Below, piece after piece: positions 41,520-51,066 of a DNA stretch of 64,000 nucleotides. Position 1 is the first letter of the stretch. The number at the start of each line of letters is the position of its first letter. This DNA comes from Forficula auricularia. Lineage: Eukaryota > Arthropoda > Insecta > Dermaptera > Forficulidae. The stretch spans positions 527,173 to 591,172 of the forward strand of contig JALMQS010000615.1 in assembly GCA_024734495.1 (NCBI GenBank). Reading direction: 5' to 3'. The notes beneath the pieces are model-generated. The model was given only the letters and a program-made list of their open reading frames with translations. It was not told where the DNA came from and made no database searches. The position numbers were made by a program, and so were the translations under genes.

Positions 41520-43859
41520 TTAAGTGAGAGGGTGTAGACGTAGGTGTCTATGCACCCTGGTTTTGAAGGTTTGAAGATCATAGGTGCTGGGAAAGATAGA
41601 GGCTGGGAGAGAGTTCCAGTTCCTTGACGTCATGGGGATATATGAATTCGCGAATGAAGTGGTCCGGCACTTTTCTAATTTGACCGCGAAAGAGTGTTGG
41701 GAGTCGGCAAAACGTGTGCTGCGTGCAAAGCATGCTTTGGGGGGAATTATTGATTTTATCTCATCAGAGCACTTGCCGTGATAGTATCTATAGAAAAGGG
41801 AAAGGGCGGAGACATCTCTTCGATGAGCCAGCGAGTCGAGGGAGTCGGTGAGGGTAGAATCGTCAATTAGCCTGACGGCTCGTTTCTGAATTGCATCAAG
41901 GGTAGCAAGAGAATATTTTGAGGCTCCTCTCCACAGATGAGAGCCGTATTCGAGATAGGGGCGGATTTGGGCCTTGTAGATGGTGAGAAGTTGTGGGGGT
42001 TTGTAAAATCGCTTGGACCTGAATAAGAAGCCAATCTTCCTTGCTGCAGATTTCGCCACAGAGGAGATGTGTTCATTCCAAGACAGGTCAGATGCGACAG
42101 AGACGCCCAACATGGATAGGCTGTCACACATTTTCAGGGTATTCGAATCGAAGTGAATATCAGGGAAATCTCTATTTTCGCGCCTAGAAATTAGACAACA
42201 TTGAGTCTTGTTTGAATTGAAGTTAACTAAATTTTGAGAGCCCCATTTATTCAGTTTGTCTAGGTCGAGAGTAATTGAGGAGGCAATATTGATTCGATTA
42301 TTCGGGAGAGAGGGTTTGCCGTGTAGAGTGCTATCGTCGGCGTAACAATGAGTGGGGTTTGCCGTTTGATCAATAAGGTCGTTTATATAAATAAGGAAGA
42401 GTGTGGAGGAGATTACAGAGCCTTGGGGAACACCAGAGTTTGTGGAGAACGATTCAGAAGATGTTCCATCCACCACAACTTTTATACTTCGGTTTGTCAG
42501 AAAGCTTTCAATCCATTTGCGAAGTGTTGGTGTGAATCCAAAGGCTGGTAGTTTGGCAAGAAGATTTTTGTGCCAAACCTGGTCAAAAGCTTTGGAGATA
42601 TCAAGGGCTACAGCGAGGGTTTCTTTTCCGGCCTCTAGAGTATTGTTCAAGGTGTGGGTGACATAGGTTAAGATGTCGCCTGTGGAACGATTTTGTCTGA
42701 ATCCATATTGCCTATCGTGAATTAATTTATTGTTTTCTAAGTGATGAAGGACGTGTTGGTTTATGACTAATTCCATTAATTTGGAAAGAACAGAGGTGAT
42801 CGAGATAGGCCTGTAATTAGAGATTTGTGATGTGTCTCCTTTTTTAGGAATAGGTGTGACTCTGGCTATTTTCCAGCTTTTGGGGAATATGCCCGACTCG
42901 TAAGAGAGTTGGAATAGCTTGGATAAGATAGGGGCAAGTTCAGGGGCGCATTTTTTAATGAGAATTGGTGGGATGTTATCCGGGCCTGCGGTGGATTTGG
43001 AATTTAATTTATTAATGGCTTTTATGATTATTTGGGGCCTGAAAATTATTTTGCCCATGAGGTTGGTTTGGGGGGTATAAGTGGGCGGGTTAAGCCCTTT
43101 GTCATCTAAAGTGGAGTTAGTTGCGAAATAGGATGCTAGTGATTCGGCTTTTTCAGCGGGGGTCGTGGCTACTGAACCATTTGGGTGAAAGAGGGGCGGA
43201 AGTGAGGGGGACGCGAAATTTCTATTTATTGCCTTGTGTAACGAGAAAAAGGCCCGTTTTCCATTGGGGCAAGATGCGAGACGGTCAGCTATCCTCTGGT
43301 CGAATGATTTCTTTGCCTCAGAGATGATTTTTTTGCATGAGCTTCGCGACTTGGTAAATGCAACTCGGTCACATTCTAGCTGTGAAAGTTGCCATTTCTG
43401 AAAAGATTTGTTTTTTTCACGGACGGAATCTGCGCATTGTCTACCAAACCAAGGCTTAGAATCCTTGTTCCCTTTAATCAATTTTGAGGGGATATAGGTT
43501 TCTAAGCCTATTTGAATTGCCTCGTTAAGGGCGTCTGCGAATTCTGAAGCGTTTTTATCTCTGATGCAGAGTTCATTCCACTGGTAAGCGGCAAAAAAGT
43601 TACGCATGTCATTCCAATTAATGTTAACGTTATCGACTAGCCATATTTTTCTGGGGTTGGAGTGGGGTGACGGGGGTTTTGGTAAATTGGCGGAGGTTTT
43701 AATTTTTATCAGATTGTGGTCAGATTTACCTAAAGGGGCCGAAATTTTTGCTTCATAGAGACGAAGGGTGGGAAGTGATGAAAAGATCGAGAAGATTGGA
43801 TTTTTCATTGGCTTTGTCTGGGATTCTTGTGGGGCCGTTAATAATTTGAGTGAGGCCAC
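41520..43859 (-). CDS. Reverse transcriptase (jockey/CR1 type), nearly intact
   Basis: 779 codons. The endonuclease C-terminal motif GKSDHNLI is at residues 45-51, after an artefactual N-terminus created by a frameshift. The RT domain spans about 280-540: SWKIARVTPIPKKGD and NYRPISITSVLSKL (fingers), motif A ALDISKAFDQVWH (~417-430), motif B SGVPQGSVISSTLF (~474-488), motif C HCYADDSTLHG (~505-514) with both catalytic Asp. The C-terminus has YLEYGSHLWRGASKYSL and RNWNSLPASIFPSTYDLQTF, the post-RT region. The enzyme would reverse-transcribe its own RNA at nicked target DNA. The ORF is open to its natural stop, but the endonuclease is incomplete, so the copy is not autonomous. Confidence 0.95.
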   Translation of the reverse strand: MASLKLLTAPQESQTKPMKNPIFSIFSSLPTLRLYEAKISAPLGKSDHNLIKIKTSANLPKPPSPHSNPRKIWLVDNVNINWNDMRNFFAAYQWNELCIRDKNASEFADALNEAIQIGLETYIPSKLIKGNKDSKPWFGRQCADSVREKNKSFQKWQLSQLECDRVAFTKSRSSCKKIISEAKKSFDQRIADRLASCPNGKRAFFSLHKAINRNFASPSLPPLFHPNGSVATTPAEKAESLASYFATNSTLDDKGLNPPTYTPQTNLMGKIIFRPQIIIKAINKLNSKSTAGPDNIPPILIKKCAPELAPILSKLFQLSYESGIFPKSWKIARVTPIPKKGDTSQISNYRPISITSVLSKLMELVINQHVLHHLENNKLIHDRQYGFRQNRSTGDILTYVTHTLNNTLEAGKETLAVALDISKAFDQVWHKNLLAKLPAFGFTPTLRKWIESFLTNRSIKVVVDGTSSESFSTNSGVPQGSVISSTLFLIYINDLIDQTANPTHCYADDSTLHGKPSLPNNRINIASSITLDLDKLNKWGSQNLVNFNSNKTQCCLISRRENRDFPDIHFDSNTLKMCDSLSMLGVSVASDLSWNEHISSVAKSAARKIGFLFRSKRFYKPPQLLTIYKAQIRPYLEYGSHLWRGASKYSLATLDAIQKRAVRLIDDSTLTDSLDSLAHRRDVSALSLFYRYYHGKCSDEIKSIIPPKACFARSTRFADSQHSFAVKLEKCRTTSFANSYIPMTSRNWNSLPASIFPSTYDLQTFKTRVHRHLRLHPLT

Positions 43860-43957
43860 ACGCCGTTGAGAAGATTTCAGCGTCGGAGCCTGCGGGGGAA
43901 TTATAGTAGAAAATTTTAGCCAATTTTTGTTGTGGACAGTTCTTGTTGGCCATGTAG
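43753..43957 (-). pseudogene. Endonuclease C-terminal fragment, out of frame with RT
   Basis: In another frame, MANKNCPQQKLAKIFYYN then CGLTQIINGPTRIPDKANEK and NLLDLFITSHPSSL reads as the APE-type endonuclease just before SDHNLI. A single frameshift at about 43760-43780 separates it from the RT ORF. Confidence 0.8.
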
Positions 43958-44017
43958 AATGAGGGCCAAGCCTTCAAAACTATAGTCTCAAACAAATAAA
44001 TAATATATATATATATG

Positions 44018-44655
44018 TGTCAACATTTAAATGAAAGCGAAAGTTAAAACATTTATCCGGTCACTGCCCTATTTTGGCGCACTTGGGACCAGACTCGTTT
44101 TGATAGTGAACCAAGAGTTGAAAAAAGATACAGGACCCAGCCGGGTATGATCCGACATCTTCTGCGTTAAGCCCGCAAATGCCTTCTCCATTTAGGCGAT
44201 GGATCCCCTGACTAGATCCTATAATCAAATCTATATATATATTCAACTCTCTAGTTCAATCGCGTTTTTCTTCTATTTTCCTAATAGTATGGTTGTTATA
44301 AATTTACTACAATTCTCATCTGTCTGATTCTTTGGGGAATCGAAACAGATGAATTTTGTTCAGTTTTTCAATAATAAATTCTAAATAAACAACCATACTA
44401 TTAGGAAAATAGAAGAAACTAGAGAGTTGAATATATATAAGATTCGATTATAGGATCTAGTCAGGGGATCCATCGCCTAAATGGAGAAGGCATTTGCGGG
44501 CTTAACGCAGAAGATGTCGGATCATACCTGGCTGGGTCCTGTATCTTTTTTCAACTCTTGGTTCACTATCAAAACGAGTCTGGTCCCAAGTGCGCCAAAA
44601 TAGGGCAGTGACCGGATAAATGTTTTAACTTTCGCTTTCATTTAAATGTTGACAT
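44018..44655. mobile_element. Foldback element, ~270-bp arms
   Basis: Left arm TGTCAACATTTAAATGAAAG through CGGTCACTGCCCTATTTTGG, GCCTTCTCCATTTAGGCGAT and TTTCCTAATAGTATGGTTGT. The right arm is its near-perfect complement (44395-44655). The loop sequence (44300-44385) is repeated inverted just outside at 44660-44755. Arms have an odd conserved GC-richer core (GTGCGCCAAAATAGGGCAGT; CCCAGC-GGGTATGATCCGAC). Non-coding. Inserted in the right arm of the H-foldback, in its AT repeat. Confidence 0.8.
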
Positions 44656-44875
44656 ATAAACATTCTAAATAAAATTTATTATTGAAAAACTGAACAAAAT
44701 TCATCTGTTTCGATTCCCCAAAGAATCAGACAGATGAGAATTGTAGTAAATTTATATATATATATGTTAACATTTATATATATATATATATATATACAGA
44801 TATATAATTTCGATATATATATGTGTGTATGTTTATTTGCATCAAGCAGAGGACAACCTCTTTGTTTCTCATTTT

Positions 44876-45695
44876 TAAATCAATATTTATCATGATTCTT
44901 TTTTTTAATTGTTAGTCTTTAAAGATTTTTCGTTACAAAATTCAAATAAATTTAGTAGTTTAATTATATTTTTTTATTATAATAATATATAAAGATGGCC
45001 AGTTTCACGGTTAACTGGTAGTTAACAGGTCCGCCGGTCGGCTAGTCTCTACTTTTCCCTTTCAATTAGGTTGCATGATTCTAGGGGCTAGCCAGAGATT
45101 AAATGAGTAGATAAGGACAGGCACATTATTCGACCATCTTTATTTTAAATAAAACATTAGATGACTTTTGCCAATTGAAAATTCTCACAAAAAGCCGTAA
45201 AGTTTAATTGTGCAAATTTTCGTTCAGATCAAAGGAGATTCGTCTAAAAAACAGATAAGTAATCAGAAGGATATAAGCTCTTAAACATTTGTAGTTAGAA
45301 AGCTGAAATTGGGAACTGACATGGTGATAGTAGCCTAAATTAATAAAATGTTATTAAATATCACAGATATAATATCTTGGACGGGTGATAACCCAAATTA
45401 AAAAATATTAATGACGCGCAATGGATTTTATCTGTTGGTCATTTAATTAAATGCGGCATAAATAATGAAAAAAGTGATAAAAATGTGCCCGTAGTTACCG
45501 CGCTTTGTAAAAAAGCCGCATGAAATAAATGCGAAAATATGTAAAAGCTGAAAAACAATTTCTATTACATGTTCATGTAAGGCAGGATTATGATAAAAGT
45601 GTAAACATGCAGTGGCAACATTATTTTATTGTGATCGGTGAGTTTAAAATTTCTAACCTCTAATATTTGTAAACTTTGACACTTTTACATTCAAC
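44876..45695. other. Unassigned; transposon-end-like sequence
   Basis: GGCCAGTTTCACGGTTAACT at 44998-45017 resembles a DNA-transposon terminus. No opposite end identified. Otherwise AT-rich. Confidence 0.35.
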
Positions 45696-46075
45696 ATGCA
45701 TGTAATTAATTTAAAAAAATGTATTGTAGTAGAAGGAGATGATTTGGAGATATTTTCATGTACAGATTTAAAATGTAAACGGAAAACTGTACAAACCATT
45801 GCCTTGAAACAAATGTAATCCTGCTCCAATCACTGATCACCTTGTTTTTCTAAATCTAAAGCAGACAAATTCTTTGAGAATTTAAATGAAACTTCATTGA
45901 GCAATACACATGCTGATTATGTATCATCAGAAGATTCCGACACAAATTTAACAATCGCTGAAGACAACATGACAGTTATTAAAGAGTCTAATTCACAAAA
46001 AAATCATATCGAGTTCCTAAATATTTATTACAAGATCCAAAGCCTAAGAAATATGATCTAATGATCAAAAAATAA
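45696..46075 (+). pseudogene. Decayed coding sequence, unknown
   Basis: From ATG 45696 the frame reads MHVINLKKCIVVEGDDLEIF then SCTDLKCKRKTVQTIALKQM, two stops, and continues in the same frame through SKADKFFENLNETSLSNTHA and DYVSSEDSDTNLTIAEDN. A frameshift in an A-run leads to SYRVPKYLLQDPKPKKYDLM. The cysteine pairs and CSNH after the first stop suggest a zinc-binding N-terminus followed by an acidic linker, as in many DNA-transposon proteins. Family not recognised. Confidence 0.4.
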
Positions 46076-47486
46076 AGGAAAAACTTCCAGAATCGGCTTT
46101 TACAAAGCACTTGTAAATATTTGGAGAATTGTGATGTTTTCATGGCTATGATATTACTTAATTTCAACTATGAAAAGTTACGGAAAACCAAGTTTAAATT
46201 TTTATTACCTTTACTCTGACAATCTAACTGCACAACATACTCTATTTTTTGACTTGTTCTGTAAATACTCCAACTTCCATTTTTATCTTTTATTTTTAGA
46301 TAATTTGTTATAAAAAATTTATTGCTAATATAAACAGCATGTATTTACTCGACAGTTGTAAGATATTAATAGTTTGTTTTTTTACCACCAGACTGAGTGA
46401 CTCAATTTGTCAGTTCACAATTTGGCAGAAAATTACCGAATCTTGAAAAAGCTGTCTTTTTTTCATGATATACATCCATGACAAAATAATTAATTTACAT
46501 TTCAATACTGATTTATGGAAGGGCAGACTCAAAGAACAAACCTATAATATCTGATTTTATTATTTCTTTTGAAGTCGCTCTGCTCCTTTTTGGAACAGAG
46601 AACGAAAATTGGAAGAAGATTGTATTAAAATTAAATTTACTACCCTTCAATTTATTGTGTATATATCGAAGAAGAAAAAGATTCAATCTGTATGAAGCCT
46701 TGTATGTAATTATATTTAAGCAGAACGTTTTATTATTTTTCGATTTATATAGAAATGATATATGTTCGCAAAACAACTTTAATAATTCTAGGAGTATAGT
46801 TTATGAAATGACGTCATAGCTCAAAGTGAACACCGTTTTAACACAAACTTTCAGAAACTTTCCCACTGACATAATATGTAAATTAATTTGTTAAGCTTAA
46901 TAGCAAGTAGTTTATTTTATTTGCAAATTAATCATTTAAAAATAATTTAAGAGAACTATAATATTAATACTAACAGTAGTGTGAAAATTTTGAAAGAAGA
47001 TTTAGATATATTTATTTGCTCTGAAATCATAAGATCTTTTTGAGCATTACATCGAGTAAATGAAATATAGAATAAATGATTTTCTAATTCGTTCACAATT
47101 GAAAAACATAAAGTAAAATTGTAAAAAATAATAATACAATGGTTTAAAATTACCAAAAAAACATCGAAGTGTTTTAAGAATAAAAATTCTTAGACAAAGA
47201 GAATACAAGACTAGCTCAAAAAGATGCTCAATGGTTACCTAAATGGACGAAAGAAATTAAAAAGTTCTTGTTGGAGATAATATCATATTTTAATTTTATA
47301 ATAAAAATCAATGAGAGTGTCATCTAACATTAAAGTTCCAACCCCTTTGCTTCTCTCTTTATAAAAGTTCCCTTGATGTGAAAAGTAGATTCAACTTTTT
47401 TGGGAAAAATAATGAGATTATCTTCTACTGCATCCGAGCTGTTATAAAAGATTATTATAATTTATCACACGGGGTTGAATACTACC
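46076..47486. other. AT-rich, nothing recognised
   Basis: Several AT-rich ORFs (46513-46776, 46956-47156, 47378-47566) without motifs. No repeat partner found. Confidence 0.35.
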
Positions 47487-47499
47487 CTATAAACATATA
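47487..47499. repeat. Target-site duplication of SINE3 (left)
   Basis: CTATAAACATATA, repeated exactly at 47725-47737. Confidence 0.9.
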
Positions 47500-47724
47500 T
47501 TTTTCAAATGCCATACTCGATTTCGAGTGTCGGCGATTTCTTCGGAGATTATCCTCTCAATTGTAATTTTCCTGGGAAAAATTTTCTCAGCGGTGGTTTC
47601 CCATTGCCTTCCCTGAAGGAATCAGATAATAGCCAGTCAAATATTTGCATCTAGCCGGGCTTGAATCCGCGCTAGCTTGATTAGAAGGCATGAAATTTAA
47701 CCACTCGGCCAACCTGACTCCTCT
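47500..47724 (-). mobile_element. tRNA-derived SINE3, full length with 13-bp TSDs
   Basis: Minus strand: GGAGTCAGGTTGGCCGAGTG gives the A box (TGGCCGAGTGG), and GGATTCAAGCCC the B box. Body CAGGGAAGGCAATGGGAAAC, CCCAGGAAAATTACAATTGA, GCCGACACTCG. The tail is short and A-rich. Exact 13-bp TSDs flank it. Truncated relatives at 2168 and 38240. Confidence 0.9.
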
Positions 47725-47737
47725 CTATAAACATATA

Positions 47738-48262
47738 CCAGGTGTATGCATATGAAATGAGCCTTTTACGATAGATGGGAGTATAGGTTATTTTTATTTT
47801 GAACGAACCATAACCTTATAATTTTTTCATTGCTTTGGCATTTGTCAACAACGTTCAGTGATGAAAATTTGATTTGAACTATAAAAAGATAAAAAATTTC
47901 GTGTTAAAAATGTCGAATTTTGTGCCTACAGCATACGATATGCCGACAGCAATACATTTTTTGTTATCATTTATATAAAAACGCTCCAGAATCTCACCGA
48001 ATGATTGAAGAAGCTTATAGCAGTCATGCTCTATCATTAGCAACATGCAAAGATGGTTTCAACGATGACGATGGGACCAGAAAGGTGTCGTCTATCATGA
48101 GCTATTATTTCAATAGAAAGCTGCAGAAACTGTAAATGATAAACGATAGGAACAACAATTAATTGATTTGAACCCTGCATTGCAGGAAAAATGGCCAGAA
48201 TATCAAAAAAGTGATTTTCCTTCATGACAATGCTCCTTCACATAAAGCAAAAACGGTTCAGG
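47738..48262 (+). pseudogene. mariner transposon with internally deleted transposase
   Basis: Left TIR-like CCAGGTGTATGCATATGAAA after TA. The transposase starts at 47910: MSNFVPTAYDMR, then (after a 1-bp insertion) QYIFCYHLYKNAPESHRMIE and EAYSSHALSLATCK, the N-terminal helix-turn-helix region. It then jumps to the catalytic part: QQLIDLNPALQEKWPEYQKS and, in another frame, VIFLHDNAPSHKAKT, which includes the second catalytic Asp (HDNAPSH). The region with the first catalytic Asp and the C-terminus with its TIR are missing; the sequence runs into a family K fragment at 48265. Irritans-like mariner by similarity of these motifs. Confidence 0.85.
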
Positions 48263-48264
48263 GC

Positions 48265-48357
48265 AATCGATGCAGAACCATTTAAATAATAATCTGTGTA
48301 AATTTCGGAAAAAAATCCTAAGAAAACCCATTTGGCGGAATAACTACCTTAAGTATA
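48265..48357 (+). mobile_element. Family K right-end fragment, copy 4
   Basis: CAATCGATGCAGAACCATTT, AATAATCTG and GGCGGAATAACTACCTTAA. Confidence 0.6.
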
Positions 48358-48467
48358 GCTGTGTAGCTTTATTTTCTTAAATCATCCACATACAAAAATT
48401 TAAGAAATCTTCAAAATCTTTTCTTTATTGAATTGCTGTACACCTACATCCACTTGTACTTCAAATA

Positions 48468-48605
48468 TTTCCAAGTACTTCCAAATATTTCCAAAGTAAT
48501 TCCAAATATTTCCAAGTAATTCCAAATATTTCCAAGTACTTTCAAATATTTCCAAGCACTTCCAAATATTCCAAGCACTTTCAAATATTTCCAAGTACTT
48601 CCAAA
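48468..48605. repeat. Minisatellite of ~20-bp TTCCAAATATTTCCAAGTA units
   Basis: About seven imperfect units of TTCCAAATATTTCCAAGTAC/A-TT. The minus-strand ORF across it encodes only the repeat peptide (KYLEIFESTW-like) and is not a gene. Confidence 0.85.
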
Positions 48606-48607
48606 AA

Positions 48608-48895
48608 GTGGTGTACACCTACTTCCAATTGCGGATCACCCTTCGGTTATTCCTAACCATCAAAACCACTTGTTATTTTTTGACAATTGGCTTCACCTCG
48701 ATGAAACTTCTTACCAACCTTTACAAAGATGGAATTTACTGTTTGGCCACTGTAAGAAAAGATAGAATCCATGGTTTGGTGTTTAGCAACGACAAGGATA
48801 TGAAAAAGAAAGGCAGAGGCAAATATAAGGAGTATGAATCTATGATAGATGAGGTAAAAATATTGTTTGCTCCATTTCATATGTAACTTTGTGGA
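48608..48895 (+). pseudogene. piggyBac-type transposase fragment
   Basis: HQNHLLFFDNW (48661-48690) carries the second catalytic Asp motif of piggyBac transposases. After a one-base frameshift, FTSMKLLTNLYKDGIYCLAT, VRKDRIHGLVFSNDKDMKKK and GRGKYKEYE continue the conserved block following it (TS-L...L...GI...GT-RK-R). The rest of the transposase and TTAA-flanked ends are not seen. Confidence 0.8.
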
Positions 48896-49099
48896 TCATT
48901 GTTCCAAAACAGGAAAATTGAGTTTTTTGATATAATAAAAAATAATATTTTTAATTTCATAAGTTGTTTTCATAATCATTCTAACGTTATTTTTCTCCAA
49001 AAAATTTTTTACTCGACCTTTTCTAAATGTGGACTTTAAGAGGTTAAATGGAAAGAATTTGAAGAACCTAAAAATTTGATGGACATTTTTGTATTAAGT

Positions 49100-49109
49100 A
49101 TAGCTGTGT
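49100..49109. repeat. Target-site duplication of RTE copy (left)
   Basis: ATAGCTGTGT, repeated at 49364-49373. The undisturbed sequence ATAGCTGTGTAGCTTTATTT is at 48356-48375. Confidence 0.85.
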
Positions 49110-49363
49110 GGAAGAGTCTCAAGAAGAGAAGAGGTCAGATGATGGGGCACACACTGAGACATGGGGTACTGCTTAGGGATATCTTGGAGGGGGAGGTGGG
49201 AAAGAAAAGGGGAGGGGAAGACCCAGATTAGAATATTTCAACCAAATAATTGGGGATATGGGATGCCAGACATTTAGAGAGGTCAAACTGCTGGCGGGGG
49301 ACGGAGTCGAGTGAGACGGATTGTTGCATCAAACTTAGGACTGTATACTCAATGATGATGATG
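49110..49363 (+). mobile_element. 5'-truncated RTE-like copy with TSD
   Basis: GAAGAGTCTCAAGAAGAGAA and GAGGTCAGATGATGGGGCAC match the C-terminal coding region of the fragment at 22098-22855 (LKSLKKRRGQMMEHTLR). It ends in CAATGATGATGATG. 10-bp TSDs and an empty site in the neighbouring duplicate prove insertion. Confidence 0.9.
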
Positions 49364-49455
49364 ATAGCTGTGTAGCTTTATTTTCTAAAATCATCCACAT
49401 ACAAAAATTTACCAAAACTTCAATATCACGTAATGAGTTTTATCTTTATTGAATT

Positions 49456-49944
49456 TACTATTATCGATTATGTAGTACACATTTAAAACCCCTTTATAAA
49501 ATCGTAATTTAACTTCTTAATAGCATTTTAAAAGAGGGAGTGTACCTAATAGCGAACAAAAAGGTTATCATGTAGAAAATCACTCGATGAAATGGATGAG
49601 GAAACTCCAGACAGGAAGACAAGAAGCCACCTCCGCCATCAAGCGGGTGTGAAAACCTTTATTAATTAAAGTCAGGGGTTGTTCTGCGCTGATGGGGAGG
49701 GTTTGAGGGTTTGGGGGAGACAGCGAAAGACAGGCATCAGACAGCGTGTCAGACAGAGGTGATCTCGAGATCTTATCCTAAGCTAAAAATACAAAACATT
49801 CTTCAGCTCTATTATTTCATTCTCAAAAAACATCGCCAATTGGATAAAACGTAATTGTTTTGATATTATCTCAACCAGCCCTCTGCTAAATTAGATCTTG
49901 GCACTTCACATCCAATTCAATAAAAAAATTTTCATGAATGATAA
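49456..49944. other. Unassigned
   Basis: No element recognised. GAGATCTTATCC and surrounding sequence have no partner in the window. Confidence 0.35.
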
Positions 49945-50019
49945 AAAAATTAAATGCAACAAATAAAATAATAAGAACTCAAAAATAAAATAAAATGCAC
50001 TAAAAGGTATAAAATAATT

Positions 50020-50951
50020 GAGCCGTTTATTTTGAAAGTGGCCTAAGTCCAATTTTGCAAAAAATGAGTTAATGTCAGTTTCAGTTAGACATAGATGTCT
50101 TCTTTTAACCGACTTCAAAAAAAGGAGGAGGTTCTCTATTCGACTAAATTTTTTTGTCTATATCACCTCATATCTCCGCCAATTGTGAACCGATTTTGAA
50201 GAGAAATTTTGCATTGGGTTCAGTCTAGCTTCCGATTGGTCCGATTTTTTTTTTTATTGGGTTTGATGTTAGGTTTGTTCAGGCCTAACTTCTTTGTTTA
50301 TGAACCGATTTCGATGATTCTTTTTTATTGGAAAGGGGGTATTTTAAGGATGGTGCCATATTAATTTGGTCAAATTTCTGATGATAAGATCACTATTAAT
50401 AACATCACTAAAAAGAGAAAAATAAAAATAATTTTTAAGAAAAAAATAAAACCGACTTCAAAAAATTAAATACAACAAATAAAATACACTAAAAGGTATA
50501 AAATAATTATTATCTTATTTAGTTACAACTAAACGACGAAATATTAACATGAAATTACTTTTTGAAGTCGGTGCCAATCATATACATTTTATGAATCGCA
50601 CTCGACGAATCTTACTTAGTACGCTCGCTTATATACTAGTTTGTTTGGCACCGACTTCAAAAAGGGATTTAATGTTAATATTTCGTAGTTTAGTTGTAAC
50701 TAAATAAGATAATAATTATTTTATACCTTTTAGTGTATTTTATTTGATGCATTTAATTTTTTTGAAGTCGGTTTTATTTTTTCTTAAAAATTATTTTTAT
50801 CATATTTATAATATCTCAGTCAATGGAGTACAATATCCTCATGAATTTATTAAAATAAAATCATCGAAATAAATGGAATTATAAAAATATAAATACAAAT
50901 ATCCCGAAATAACAAACAATGGACTTGTGCCACTTTCAAAATAAACGGCTC
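50020..50951. mobile_element. MITE with GAGCCGTTTATTTTGAAAGT TIRs, itself invaded
   Basis: 22-bp perfect TIRs (extending to ~32 bp with mismatches: GGCCTAAGTCCA / TGGACTTGTGCC). AATT duplicated at 50016-50019 and 50952-50955. Without the inserted family A copy (50104-50805) the MITE is about 230 bp. Confidence 0.85.
50104..50805 (+). mobile_element. Family A element, copy 7b (short form)
   Basis: TTAACCGACTTCAAAAAAAG start, GATAAGATCACTATTAATAA short-form junction, palindromic core 50450-50780. Third level of nesting. Confidence 0.8.
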
Positions 50952-51066
50952 AATTATCTTATTTAGTTAAAACTAAACGATTAAATTGTTATATGAAATT
51001 ACTTTTTGAAGTCGGTGCCAAACACATACATTTTATGAATCGCACTCGACGAATCTTACTTAGTAT

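Larger units (their letters stand above)
41411..43957 (-). mobile_element. Jockey/CR1-type non-LTR retrotransposon, 5' truncated
   Basis: Poly-A tail (21-22 T on plus from 41411), short 3' UTR, long RT ORF, and the C-terminal half of the endonuclease, ending abruptly at 43957 inside the endonuclease. The uninterrupted RT frame and long tail indicate a recent insertion. Dead relatives of the same 3' end are at 12916, and more diverged ones at 7718, 29545 and 52220. Confidence 0.9.
41160..44875. mobile_element. H-foldback holding a jockey insertion and a second foldback
   Basis: Left arm 41160-41340 (AGAGAAACAAAGAGGCTGTC, GCAAATAAACATACACACA, GACTATAGTTTCGAAGGC). The right arm is in two pieces: 43958-44017 (GAGGGCCAAGCCTTCAAAAC, TATAGTCTCAAACAAATAAA) and 44795-44875 (GTGTATGTTTATTTGCATCA, GCAGAGGACAACCTCTTTGT). 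The jockey element occupies the interior and another inverted repeat splits the right arm. Confidence 0.75.
49945..51066 (+). mobile_element. Family A core fragment, copy 7a, split by a MITE
   Basis: TTAAATGCAACAAATAAAAT to GGTATAAAATAATT (49948-50019) continues after the MITE with AATTATCTTATTTAGTTAAA, TACTTTTTGAAGTCGGTGCC and CACTCGACGAATCTTACTTA (50952-51064). Confidence 0.75.

Noticed and set aside
41584..43327. Plus-strand ORFs opposite the RT (41584, 42348, 42403, 43121)
   Set aside because: Antisense shadows of the 779-codon reverse transcriptase.
48400..48618. 72-codon minus ORF
   Set aside because: Translation of the minisatellite only.
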